The notes beneath the pieces were generated by a model that was not told the DNA's origin, did not search any database, and was given only the letters and a program-made list of their open reading frames with translations. 9,095 nucleotides of DNA from JACCTH01 sp036556085 (lineage in GTDB: Bacteria; Actinomycetota; Acidimicrobiia; Spongiisociales; ZC4RG35). Below, piece by piece: positions 1-5,982 of this stretch (within the stretch, counting starts at the first letter, position 1; each line of letters starts with the position of its first letter). The stretch is from assembly GCA_036556085.1 (NCBI GenBank), contig DATBKE010000167.1, forward strand, positions 1 to 9,095, written 5' to 3'. The position numbers were made by a program, and so were the translations under genes.

Positions 1-521
1 AGGAGGGCGGCCAGTCCTTTCATCACCACGCTGCGGAGAAGCTTGCGAGCGGCGGCGGCGCCGGCGGCCTCGCCGATGTCTGTGACCCTGCCACCGCGTT
101 CGTTGATCAATTGGGCAAATTCGACCGCACCTTCACCGGAAGCGAGCGCCGGGACACCAAGGCCACGCCCGGGGACCGGCGCCATCAGCGCTACATCGAC
201 GAATCGAACCGAACGGCTTGCCGTCACCGCCGCCAGCCTCTCTTTGAGACTCGGCGATCCCGTGGAGAGATCGGCGTAGATCGCCCCCGCAGACAAGTCC
301 CCGACCACCGAACCGAGAAGCTCGGCCGCCTGAGAAGCATGGGTCACAGCCAGAACCAACTCGCTCCCGGCCACTGCCGACCCCGCGCTTTCGTGGCGAG
401 TCACCCCCTCGATGGACAGTGTCGTGGCCGGGTCGTAGCCGGCGACATCGTCACCGAAAAGGCCGAAATCGGCGGCGAGGAGCGATCCCGCCTCTCCCAA
501 GCCGAGGACAGCCACCTTCAT
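1..521 (-). CDS. 6-phosphogluconate dehydrogenase-like NAD(P)-binding oxidoreductase (3' end outside window)
   Basis: The reading frame opens at ATG (521-519) and stays open to the window edge, giving about 173 N-terminal residues; the C-terminal part is missing. The start MKVAVLGLGEAGS carries the Rossmann dinucleotide motif GxGxxG (G-L-G-E-A-G, about residues 7-12). A segment DLSTGSPSLKERL and then DVALMAPVPGRGLG correspond to the substrate-binding stretches of the beta-hydroxyacid dehydrogenase / 6PGDH superfamily. Near the cut end, AAAARKLLRS resembles the helix carrying the catalytic Lys in that superfamily. The gene starts 2 nt after the galC stop, so it is probably the third cistron of the galB-galC operon. 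The substrate is unknown. By context it may act on a hydroxy- or oxo-acid of the 4-oxalomesaconate pathway, but it is not of the Gfo/Idh type of LigC. Family call is confident; function is not. Confidence 0.82.
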   Translation of the reverse strand, partial: MKVAVLGLGEAGSLLAADFGLFGDDVAGYDPATTLSIEGVTRHESAGSAVAGSELVLAVTHASQAAELLGSVVGDLSAGAIYADLSTGSPSLKERLAAVTASRSVRFVDVALMAPVPGRGLGVPALASGEGAVEFAQLINERGGRVTDIGEAAGAAAARKLLRSVVMKGLAAL

Positions 522-523
522 CG

Positions 524-1210
524 CTAGTCGGAAGAGTCGAGCCAACGAGCACCGAGGTCCTGGAGGCGCTGTCGAAAGCCGTAGATGTCAAGACCTAGCT
601 CACCCGAGGCGAGGCGGCTGCGGGTTTCTTCCTCCTTCTCCAGGCGTTGATGAGCGGCAGTCAGAACCTCACGGGCTCGCTCCCGTTCCACGATCGCGAC
701 ACCATCGTCGTCGGCAACCACCACGTCGCCCGGCCCCACCGTGATCCCGGCGATATCGACCTCGAGGTTGACTGATCCCAACCCGGTCTTCGTAGTCCCG
801 GCGGCATGAATCGCCCGGGCCCAAACCGGAAATCCCATCTCTCGTAGATCGGCGATATCGCGCACCGCGGCGTCTATCACCAAAGCTGCACAGCCCCGGC
901 TCCTCACCGAAACGGCCAGCAACTCGCCAAACATCCCGTGCGTCGACGGGGATTTGGTGGCGACGACCAGGATGTCGCCGGGCTCGATCACTTCCACCGC
1001 CGCATGGATCATGAGGTTGTCACCGGGAGCGCACATCACGGTCACGGCCGATCCGGCCAGCCTGATCCCCTGCTGGATGGGTCCGACCTCGGGTGGGAGG
1101 AGCAGGCCGGCGCCGGCCTCATGAACCGTCGCCACTCCGGCAGTGGCGAGCCCGGCGATGACCTCGAGATCGGCTCGGGGAATCCGGCGGATAATGGTTC
1201 CGTCGGTCAT
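524..1210 (-). CDS. galC: 4-carboxy-4-hydroxy-2-oxoadipate aldolase (class II, RraA-like fold)
   Basis: The 228-residue protein (also called LigK or ProA) matches the usual length of the HMG/CHA aldolase family. It cleaves 4-carboxy-4-hydroxy-2-oxoadipate to pyruvate and oxaloacetate with a divalent metal, in the cytoplasm. Visible family marks are the loop THGMFGELLA (90-99), the metal/substrate segment VIDAAVRDI (111-119, with Arg117 and Asp118 matching the family's catalytic Arg-Asp pair), FPVWARAIHAAGT (127-139) and PGDVVVADDDGV (160-171). The frame stays open upstream to 1402 inside galB, but homology begins only at MTDGTIIRRI. I therefore place the start at ATG 1210-1208, which overlaps the galB stop as TGATG. 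No clear Shine-Dalgarno is visible, which fits translational coupling. RraA (RNase E regulator) relatives share the fold, but the gal neighbours favour the aldolase. Confidence 0.93.
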   Translation of the reverse strand: MTDGTIIRRIPRADLEVIAGLATAGVATVHEAGAGLLLPPEVGPIQQGIRLAGSAVTVMCAPGDNLMIHAAVEVIEPGDILVVATKSPSTHGMFGELLAVSVRSRGCAALVIDAAVRDIADLREMGFPVWARAIHAAGTTKTGLGSVNLEVDIAGITVGPGDVVVADDDGVAIVERERAREVLTAAHQRLEKEEETRSRLASGELGLDIYGFRQRLQDLGARWLDSSD

Positions 1211-1944
1211 CAGCTGAGTTCGTTGGCAACCTGCGGAAAAACTCGCTGATAAGCCTCCGCCTTGCTGTCCTTGAGCACTCCCATGTTGGGCCCGGAATTG
1301 CGTTCGGCCTGGATCCCCCGCCTGATCGCCACGTCGGTGTAGTAGTCCCACAGGTGTTGTTGGCCTTCCATGCATTTCATCGCCTCGAGCTTGCGGTCCC
1401 ACACCTCGGTGATATCGAGAAGGACATCGGGCATGAAGCCGGAGTACTCGGTTTGGTGGGGCTCAAAAAGGAATACCGGCGGCGCCCCGATCACGTCTGA
1501 CCCGGGGTCGTAGCCCGCCGCCTGGGCGATGACGCGGGATTTGGTGGCCATGGCATGGGCCGCCTCATGATCTTGGTTCCATGGATCGCGTTCGGTGTGG
1601 GTGAGAACCACGGTGGGTTGCACCTGGCGATAGAGCTTGACCAGCCTGTCGAGAAGATCGGCCGTCTCCACCAGCGGGTAGTCGTCGGCATCGAAGGCGA
1701 TGAGGTCCGCGCCCAGCACCTCTGCTGCCGCCACCGCCTCGGCATGCCGTTTTTCTTTCACCTGCTCCAAGTGGAGACCCTGGCGCCAATAGCGAGCCGA
1801 CTCTCCGCGTTCGCCGTACGCGAGGCAGACGACGGTGACCTCGTGCCCCCGCGAGGCATACAGAGCGATGGCGCCTCCCGCTCTCCAAACGAAGTCTCCG
1901 ACGTGGGCGCTGATCACGAGAAGCGACTCGCCGGGCACGCGCAC
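1210..1944 (-). CDS. galB: 4-oxalomesaconate hydratase, PIG-L/LmbE-type
   Basis: The 244-residue protein belongs to the PIG-L deacetylase-like family in its GalB branch, which hydrates 4-oxalomesaconate to 4-carboxy-4-hydroxy-2-oxoadipate instead of deacetylating. The sequence shows a modified first metal motif, AHVGDFVWRAGGAIAL (13-28, His14 and Asp17), where deacetylases have AHPDD. It also has CLAYGERGES (40-49), the second motif DPWNQDHEAAH (120-130, likely ligand His126), and the GalB-like stretches GAPPVFLFEPHQ (153-164) and LLDITEVWDRK (175-185). These stretches match my recollection of Pseudomonas GalB. The start is GTG 1944-1942; an in-frame TAG lies six bases upstream, so the only alternative is the GTG two codons later. 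The gene is first in the minus-strand operon, upstream of galC, and divergent from galD across a shared control region. Confidence 0.93.
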   Translation of the reverse strand: MRVPGESLLVISAHVGDFVWRAGGAIALYASRGHEVTVVCLAYGERGESARYWRQGLHLEQVKEKRHAEAVAAAEVLGADLIAFDADDYPLVETADLLDRLVKLYRQVQPTVVLTHTERDPWNQDHEAAHAMATKSRVIAQAAGYDPGSDVIGAPPVFLFEPHQTEYSGFMPDVLLDITEVWDRKLEAMKCMEGQQHLWDYYTDVAIRRGIQAERNSGPNMGVLKDSKAEAYQRVFPQVANELS

Positions 1945-1976
1945 ACCCTATCGGGCGCCCAAACCGTCGGCTGAAA

Positions 1977-1993
1977 CATGCGGAATCCGCATG
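1977..1993. promoter_or_regulatory. 17-bp perfect palindrome, probable operator
   Basis: CATGCGGA and TCCGCATG form perfect 8-bp inverted arms around a single A at 1985. The inner part reads T-N11-A (T1979, A1991), the generic form of a LysR-family box, and gallate regulators such as GalR of Pseudomonas are LysR-type. Other dimeric repressors would also fit. It lies 33 bp from the galB start and 60 bp from the proposed galD start, which suits shared control of both divergent units. No regulator gene is in the window. Confidence 0.6.
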
Positions 1994-2038
1994 CTGAAGC
2001 CTTAGGTTTCATCATGTGGCGCGGCGCTATCTTCCACC

Positions 2039-2046
2039 GAGGAGGT
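2039..2046 (+). promoter_or_regulatory. ribosome binding site that decides the galD start
   Basis: GAGGAGGT is a near-perfect Shine-Dalgarno and the strongest upstream of galD. Seven bases separate its GGAGG core (2041-2045) from the CTG at 2053. No ATG, GTG or TTG lies at a suitable distance in frame; the next ATG (2083) is 37 bases from the core. It is the main reason for placing the galD start at CTG 2053. Confidence 0.6.
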
Positions 2047-2052
2047 AGAGAT

Positions 2053-3120
2053 CTGAGCTCCGATCCCGAAGGTATTCGCTGCATGCTGATGCGGGGCGGA
2101 AGCTCCAAGGGAGCTTTCTTCCTGGCCTCTGACCTACCAGCGGATCCGGCCGAGCGCGACTCGATCCTGCTCCGCATCATGGGCTCACCCGACCCCCGCC
2201 AGATCGACGGCGTTGGTGGTGCTCACCCCCTCACCACCAAGGTCGCGGTCGTTTCGCCCTGTGAACGCGCAGACATCGACGTCGAGTACTTGTTCTTGCA
2301 AGTGGCGGTGGATCTCCCCGAGGTCAGTGACCAACAGAATTGCGGGAACATGCTGGCCGCGGTCGGACCCTTCGCCCTCGAACGCGGACTGATCGGCGCC
2401 ACCAAGGGACACACCTCAGCTCGGATCCTGATGAAGAACACCGGCGGGTTGGCGACGGCGAGCTTCAGGGTGGAAGCGGGGCGACCGGTCTACGCCGGCG
2501 AGACTGAGATCAGCGGGGTGCCTGGAACCGCGGCGGAGATCAGGATCGAGTTCGAGAACATCTCCGGTTCCAGCACCGGGTCGCTCCTTCCGACAGGTCG
2601 AGTCGTCGACACGGTGGAAGGTATTGAGGTCACATTGATTGACAACGGGATGCCGGTGGTGGTGCTCCGTGCTTCTGACGTCGGAGTCAGCGGATACGAA
2701 AGCTGCGAGGAACTCGAGGCGAATTCCGTCCTCACCCGGGCCCTCGAGCAAATCAGGCTCAGCTCAGGCAAGTTGATGAATCTCGGGGACGTGAGCGGCA
2801 CCACCGTGCCCAAGCTGACCATGATCTCGCCCCCCCGATTCGGCGGCGCGATCTCGACCCGCACCTTCATCCCTCACCGGTGTCACCAAGCGATCGGAGT
2901 CCTGGGGGCGGTCAGCGTCGCCACCGCCTGTCTCCTCCCCGAATCCCCGGCCGCGGCGATATCCAGATTGGAGTCCGGGGCCGACGTGATCCGAATCGAA
3001 CATCCCAGCGGAATCTTCGAAGCCTGGACTCGACTTGACGGCGACGGTGGCGTGCAAGGCGCCGGAATCATTCGCACGGCGCGCAAGCTGATGGACGGTC
3101 TCGTATTTCCGCGATCTTGA
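2053..3120 (+). CDS. galD: 4-oxalomesaconate tautomerase, PrpF/DapF-fold
   Basis: The protein belongs to the PrpF isomerase family (diaminopimelate-epimerase fold) and matches the GalD branch, which interconverts the keto and enol forms of 4-oxalomesaconate before hydration by GalB. Numbered from the proposed start, family segments are IRCMLMRGGSSKGAFF (8-23), MGSPDPRQIDGVGGAHPLTT (43-62) and the active-site loop DQQNCGNM (93-100). Later come VPGTAA, LLPTGR, VTLIDNGMPVV, GYESCEELEA, LMNLGDVSGTTVPK and RTFIPHRCHQA. I choose CTG 2053 because of the strong Shine-Dalgarno seven bases upstream and because it gives 355 residues, close to the about 360 usual for GalD, with a short N-terminal lead like homologues. 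Alternatives in frame are ATG 1978 (lies in the palindrome, leaves almost no divergent promoter), ATG 2014 and ATG 2083 (would trim the first strand). Function confident, start uncertain. Confidence 0.92.
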   Translation: MSSDPEGIRCMLMRGGSSKGAFFLASDLPADPAERDSILLRIMGSPDPRQIDGVGGAHPLTTKVAVVSPCERADIDVEYLFLQVAVDLPEVSDQQNCGNMLAAVGPFALERGLIGATKGHTSARILMKNTGGLATASFRVEAGRPVYAGETEISGVPGTAAEIRIEFENISGSSTGSLLPTGRVVDTVEGIEVTLIDNGMPVVVLRASDVGVSGYESCEELEANSVLTRALEQIRLSSGKLMNLGDVSGTTVPKLTMISPPRFGGAISTRTFIPHRCHQAIGVLGAVSVATACLLPESPAAAISRLESGADVIRIEHPSGIFEAWTRLDGDGGVQGAGIIRTARKLMDGLVFPRS

Positions 3121-3130
3121 GAATTCAAAG

Positions 3131-3147
3131 GTTTCGGCCCGGGAAAC
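3131..3147 (+). other. small inverted repeat after galD
   Basis: GTTTC and GAAAC form a 5-bp stem around a 7-base GC-rich loop, 11 bases after the galD stop. It is followed by GGTCA rather than a T-run, so it is a poor intrinsic terminator. It abuts the next palindrome at 3147 and may be part of the same control region, or chance. Confidence 0.25.
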
Positions 3148-3161
3148 GGTCATAGTGACCG
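3147..3161. promoter_or_regulatory. 15-bp palindrome upstream of the transporter operon, possible operator
   Basis: CGGTCA and TGACCG are perfect 6-bp inverted arms around TAG. A -10-like TAGGGT sits at 3171-3176, so the palindrome would cover the -35 region of a promoter firing toward the binding-protein gene. Its half-site differs from that of the galB/galD palindrome, which would mean a different regulator. Promoter and operator roles are inferred from position only. Confidence 0.4.
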
Positions 3162-3238
3162 GGTCTGGAATAGGGTGAGGCGCCGATGCCGCCGCAGGTT
3201 TTCCACCCCAAAGTGGGAACTCTCCGAGGTGGCCGACG

Positions 3239-3244
3239 AGGAGG
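3239..3244 (+). promoter_or_regulatory. strong ribosome binding site of the binding-protein gene
   Basis: AGGAGG lies six bases before ATG 3251 and is one of the two best Shine-Dalgarno sequences in the window. It suits the high expression needed for the stoichiometrically abundant binding protein of an ABC importer, relative to the weakly marked downstream subunits. Confidence 0.7.
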
Positions 3245-3250
3245 AATGCA

Positions 3251-4543
3251 ATGAGTAAAACGCGCCGGAGGGCGAAATCCCTCGGGTTAATCGCCGTGCT
3301 TGCTCTCGTGTTGGGAGCTTGCGCAGGCGATGGTACGGCTGAAACCACTGCCGGGCCGGTGACTACCGCGGCGCCGGCCGAGACAACAGCAGCGCCCGAA
3401 ACGACCGCGGCTCCAACCGAGACCACCGAGCCTGCCTCGACCGAGCCGGTCCGCATTGGCCTCTTGACCGATCTCACCGGCTTCACGCCGTGGGCGGTTC
3501 AGGCCCAGGACGGGTTCATGCTGGCGGCGCAGGAGATCAACGATGCCGGCGGGATCGATGGGCGCATGATTGAGATCGTCGTCCAGGACTCGGAGAACGA
3601 CCAGGACGCTGGCGTAACCGGCTACGAGCGACTAGCTGAGGAAGGCGTGGTGGCCATAGGCGGGATTATTTCCAGCACGGTCGGCGCCGCCGTCTCTCCG
3701 ATCGCCGAGGAACTGCAGATCCCCACGTTCCTCATCAAGTCGGGAACGGAAGCGGCCCTCACCGCCGATAGCCGCTACATGTTCCGCACCTGCCTTCCCG
3801 CCGCCCCCATGGACGCAGGTCCAGTCCTTCAATATGCCCAAGCCCAGGGCCTAACCCGAGTCGGGGCAATCGTGGCCGACTACGCCTGGGGTCACTCCTT
3901 CGCCGCGGCGATGGAGAACACATTCGCCGATTCCGGAATCGAGTTCCAGATCGAAACTGCGCCGGTTCCCCCGGATACCGACTTCACGCCCTTTGTGCGA
4001 GCTATGGCTGACTTCGGGGCAGAGATGATCGTCGCCACCGGACACCCACCGGGCAGCGGGCCGATCCTCGCGTTGTCGGCTGACCTCCACGATGTTCCGG
4101 TCACGGGAGCGTGGTCGCCCCCCAACCTCGTGCTTGGAAACTTGGCGGAAACCGCCATCGGCCGCTACGCCGACTTTGCTTGCGCCGACTACTTCAGCGA
4201 CGGCTATGCCGACCTGGCGGCCCGTTACCTGGCCTTTTCGGAAAATCAGTTCATGTCCGACGATGCCGTGGCCGGTTTCGGGATCGTGACCATGGTGGCT
4301 CAGGCTGTCGGCGAGGTGGGAGACGACCCGGTGGCAATTGCCGAGTACCTGCACGCCAACTCCTTTGACTTGGAGGGCTACGCCCACCCCATGAGCTGGA
4401 CCGAATGGGGCGAGCTCGCAGAGTCGCAACCGATCTTCACCCTCATCAACGCGGGACCGGCCCCCGAAGGACTCAACGAGGCCGGTGATTGGTGGTTCGA
4501 CCTGTTGGTTCACGCCGAACCCCTCGAGCCGTTCCAGCCATAG
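3251..4543 (+). CDS. lipoprotein substrate-binding protein of a branched-chain-amino-acid-type ABC importer
   Basis: The 430-residue protein starts with a basic n-region (KTRRRAK), a hydrophobic core and lipobox LGAC, so Cys24 is the likely lipidated residue and the protein is tethered outside the membrane. Residues 25-66 are a Thr/Ala/Pro/Glu spacer built on ETTAAP-like repeats, typical of acidimicrobial lipoproteins. From residue 67 (VRIGLLTDLTG) it is a periplasmic-binding-protein type 1 (Peripla_BP_6, LivK-like) domain, with INDAGGIDGR and VGAIVADYAWG segments. It is the first gene of the importer operon, with its own ribosome binding site and a 130-bp leader. Binding proteins of this family carry branched-chain amino acids, amides, urea or aromatic acids (for example CouP of Rhodopseudomonas). 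Next to gal genes and a dioxygenase an aromatic ligand is the best guess, unproven. Confidence 0.9.
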   Translation: MSKTRRRAKSLGLIAVLALVLGACAGDGTAETTAGPVTTAAPAETTAAPETTAAPTETTEPASTEPVRIGLLTDLTGFTPWAVQAQDGFMLAAQEINDAGGIDGRMIEIVVQDSENDQDAGVTGYERLAEEGVVAIGGIISSTVGAAVSPIAEELQIPTFLIKSGTEAALTADSRYMFRTCLPAAPMDAGPVLQYAQAQGLTRVGAIVADYAWGHSFAAAMENTFADSGIEFQIETAPVPPDTDFTPFVRAMADFGAEMIVATGHPPGSGPILALSADLHDVPVTGAWSPPNLVLGNLAETAIGRYADFACADYFSDGYADLAARYLAFSENQFMSDDAVAGFGIVTMVAQAVGEVGDDPVAIAEYLHANSFDLEGYAHPMSWTEWGELAESQPIFTLINAGPAPEGLNEAGDWWFDLLVHAEPLEPFQP

Positions 4544-4550
4544 ACACCGG

Positions 4551-5291
4551 GTGCCCTCCCTCGAGCTCCGAGGCGTCGGGAAGTCGTACGGCGGCCTCCC
4601 CGCCGTTGACGGGGTGAGCATTGGGGCCGACGAAGGCGAGATCCTTGCCATCGTCGGCCCCAACGGCGCCGGTAAGAGCACCCTCCTCAAACTCATCGTC
4701 GGCTTGGAGAAGGCGACAAAGGGAACGATCGTCTTCGACGGCGACGACCTGACCAACGACCCCCCACATCGCATTCGACAGCGGGGCATAGCACTCGTCC
4801 AGCAAAATCCCCGCGCCTTCCCGAGCATGAACGTCCTCGAAAACGTCGCCCTTGCCGCTCTGTTCGGGCGTGTCAATGCCCACCGCGACGAGGAGAGCGC
4901 CCTCGCCAAAGCCGGTGAGGCTCTCGAGTTCGTGGGCCTCCAGGGCCGCAGGTTCGACCACGTCGGCAACCTCAACCTGCATCAGCAGCGATTTCTGGCG
5001 CTGGCCCGAGCGGTGGCCGGGGAGCCCCGGGTCCTGCTTCTCGATGAGGTGATGGCCGGGCTCAACGATGCCGAGCTGGCAACGTCGATCGAAATCGTCC
5101 GCGCCATCCGTGATCAGCGCCGTATCACCGTGATTTGGGTGGAGCATGTAATGAAGGCGGTGATGACCCTGGCGGAGCGAGTGGTGGTGCTCAACTTTGG
5201 CAAGGTCCTTACGGAAGGGCTACCCCAAGATGTGATGAGAGACCGTTCCGTCGTCGAGGCCTACCTGGGAGAAACCAGCCAGAGTGCTTGA
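4551..5291 (+). CDS. livG: ABC transporter ATP-binding protein, LivG-like, with altered signature motif
   Basis: This is one of two cytoplasmic ATPases of the importer, 246 residues from GTG 4551, seven bases after the binding-protein stop. The frame extends upstream to 4485, but homology begins at PSLELRGVGKSYGG. Walker A GPNGAGKST is at 36-44, the Q-loop region LVQQNPRAFPSM follows, and Walker B VLLLDEVMAGLN has Asp165 and Glu166. The H-loop His199 is in WVEHVMK. The signature expected as LSGGQ or LSYGQ reads LNLHQ (141-145), so the usual Gly-Gly is absent. DEVMAGL in place of DEPAAGL is known to me from a LivG subfamily that also has relaxed signature motifs. No clear Shine-Dalgarno is present; translation is probably coupled to the gene before. 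It overlaps the LivF-like gene by 8 bases. Confidence 0.9.
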   Translation: MPSLELRGVGKSYGGLPAVDGVSIGADEGEILAIVGPNGAGKSTLLKLIVGLEKATKGTIVFDGDDLTNDPPHRIRQRGIALVQQNPRAFPSMNVLENVALAALFGRVNAHRDEESALAKAGEALEFVGLQGRRFDHVGNLNLHQQRFLALARAVAGEPRVLLLDEVMAGLNDAELATSIEIVRAIRDQRRITVIWVEHVMKAVMTLAERVVVLNFGKVLTEGLPQDVMRDRSVVEAYLGETSQSA

Positions 5292-5982
5292 CGTCACCGG
5301 TTTCTCTGCCGGCTATCAGGGAAACGATGTCGTCCGCGATGTCTCCTTTCATGTCAATGAAGGAGAGGCGGTGATGATCATCGGCTCCAATGGGGCCGGA
5401 AAGACCACATTGTTCCGAGCGATTTGTGGGCTGTCGCCAACATCGTCGGGAGTCGTCCGCTTAAACGAGCAAGACGTCACGGGAATCCCCGCCCAACGGA
5501 TCGTGCGCCTCGGCATCGGTTTCGTGCCGGCGGAGCGTCACCTTTTCCCGCGAATGACGGTGCAGGAGCACCTCGCTCTCGGGGCCTACCCCGAGCGGCC
5601 TAATCCCGAGACCATGAGCATCGTCCTCGACCTCTTTCCCCGACTGGCCGAACGCAGGCGTCAGCACGCCGGCACCATGAGCGGGGGAGAGCAACAGATG
5701 CTGGCTGTCGGTCGTGCCCTGATGTCCCGCCCGCGCCTTCTGGTGCTCGACGAGCCGACCACGGGGTTGGCTCCCAAGCTGGCCCACGAAGCCTACGAGG
5801 CCTTAGGTGTGCTACGCCAGCAGGGGCTCACGTTGCTTGTGGCGGAACAACAGGTGCCGCTGGCGATAGCCCATACCGACCGGGGATATGTCCTCGAAAA
5901 CGGAGTGGTGAGTCTCGAGGGGACGTCGGCTGAGCTTGCCGCCGACCCCCGAGTTCGTACCGCCTATCTAGGGGTGACCTGA
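5284..5982 (+). CDS. livF: ABC transporter ATP-binding protein, LivF-like
   Basis: This second ATPase of the importer has 232 residues, the usual LivF length. Walker A GSNGAGKTT is at 34-42, a canonical signature MSGGEQQ at 132-138, and Walker B LLVLDEPTTGL has Asp156 and Glu157. The H-loop reads LLVAEQQVP, with Gln in place of His, as is normal for LivF proteins (VEQN). GYVLENGVVSLEGTSAEL is the usual LivF C-terminal segment. The start is GTG 5284, inside the last codons of the LivG-like gene (8-base overlap). A GGGAGA at 5267-5272 is somewhat far from it. Paired with its LivG-like partner it would form a heterodimer in which this subunit supplies the intact signature motif. Confidence 0.92.
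   Translation: MLDVTGFSAGYQGNDVVRDVSFHVNEGEAVMIIGSNGAGKTTLFRAICGLSPTSSGVVRLNEQDVTGIPAQRIVRLGIGFVPAERHLFPRMTVQEHLALGAYPERPNPETMSIVLDLFPRLAERRRQHAGTMSGGEQQMLAVGRALMSRPRLLVLDEPTTGLAPKLAHEAYEALGVLRQQGLTLLVAEQQVPLAIAHTDRGYVLENGVVSLEGTSAELAADPRVRTAYLGVT

Larger units (their letters stand above)
1945..2052. promoter_or_regulatory. divergent galB / galD intergenic control region
   Basis: These 108 bases separate the start codons of divergent galB and galD and hold a perfect 17-bp palindrome (1977-1993). The hexamer GCTGAA also occurs as a direct repeat at 1970-1975 and 1993-1998, flanking the palindrome on one side each. No convincing -35/-10 pair could be picked out on either strand; TATCTT at 2028-2033 is a weak -10 candidate for galD. 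The existence of divergent promoters here is inferred from gene layout. Confidence 0.6.

Noticed and set aside
43..527. Two plus-strand reading frames at the window start (43-279 and 111-527)
   Set aside because: They are shadows of the minus-strand 6PGDH-like gene, whose Rossmann motif and superfamily segments make the minus strand the coding one.
1211..1402. N-terminal extension of the galC reading frame starting at 1402
   Set aside because: The extra 64 residues lie wholly within galB on the same strand in another frame, show no family similarity, and the aldolase homology begins at ATG 1210.
3351..3448. Repetitive stretch in the binding-protein gene as a DNA tandem repeat
   Set aside because: The repetition is at the protein level (Thr/Ala/Pro/Glu spacer after the lipobox) with varied codons, a common lipoprotein tether and not a nucleotide repeat array.
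3851..4975. Long antisense reading frame (374 codons) opposite the binding protein and LivG-like genes
   Set aside because: It spans two clearly coding plus-strand genes and has no recognisable domain; GC-rich codon bias keeps antisense frames open.
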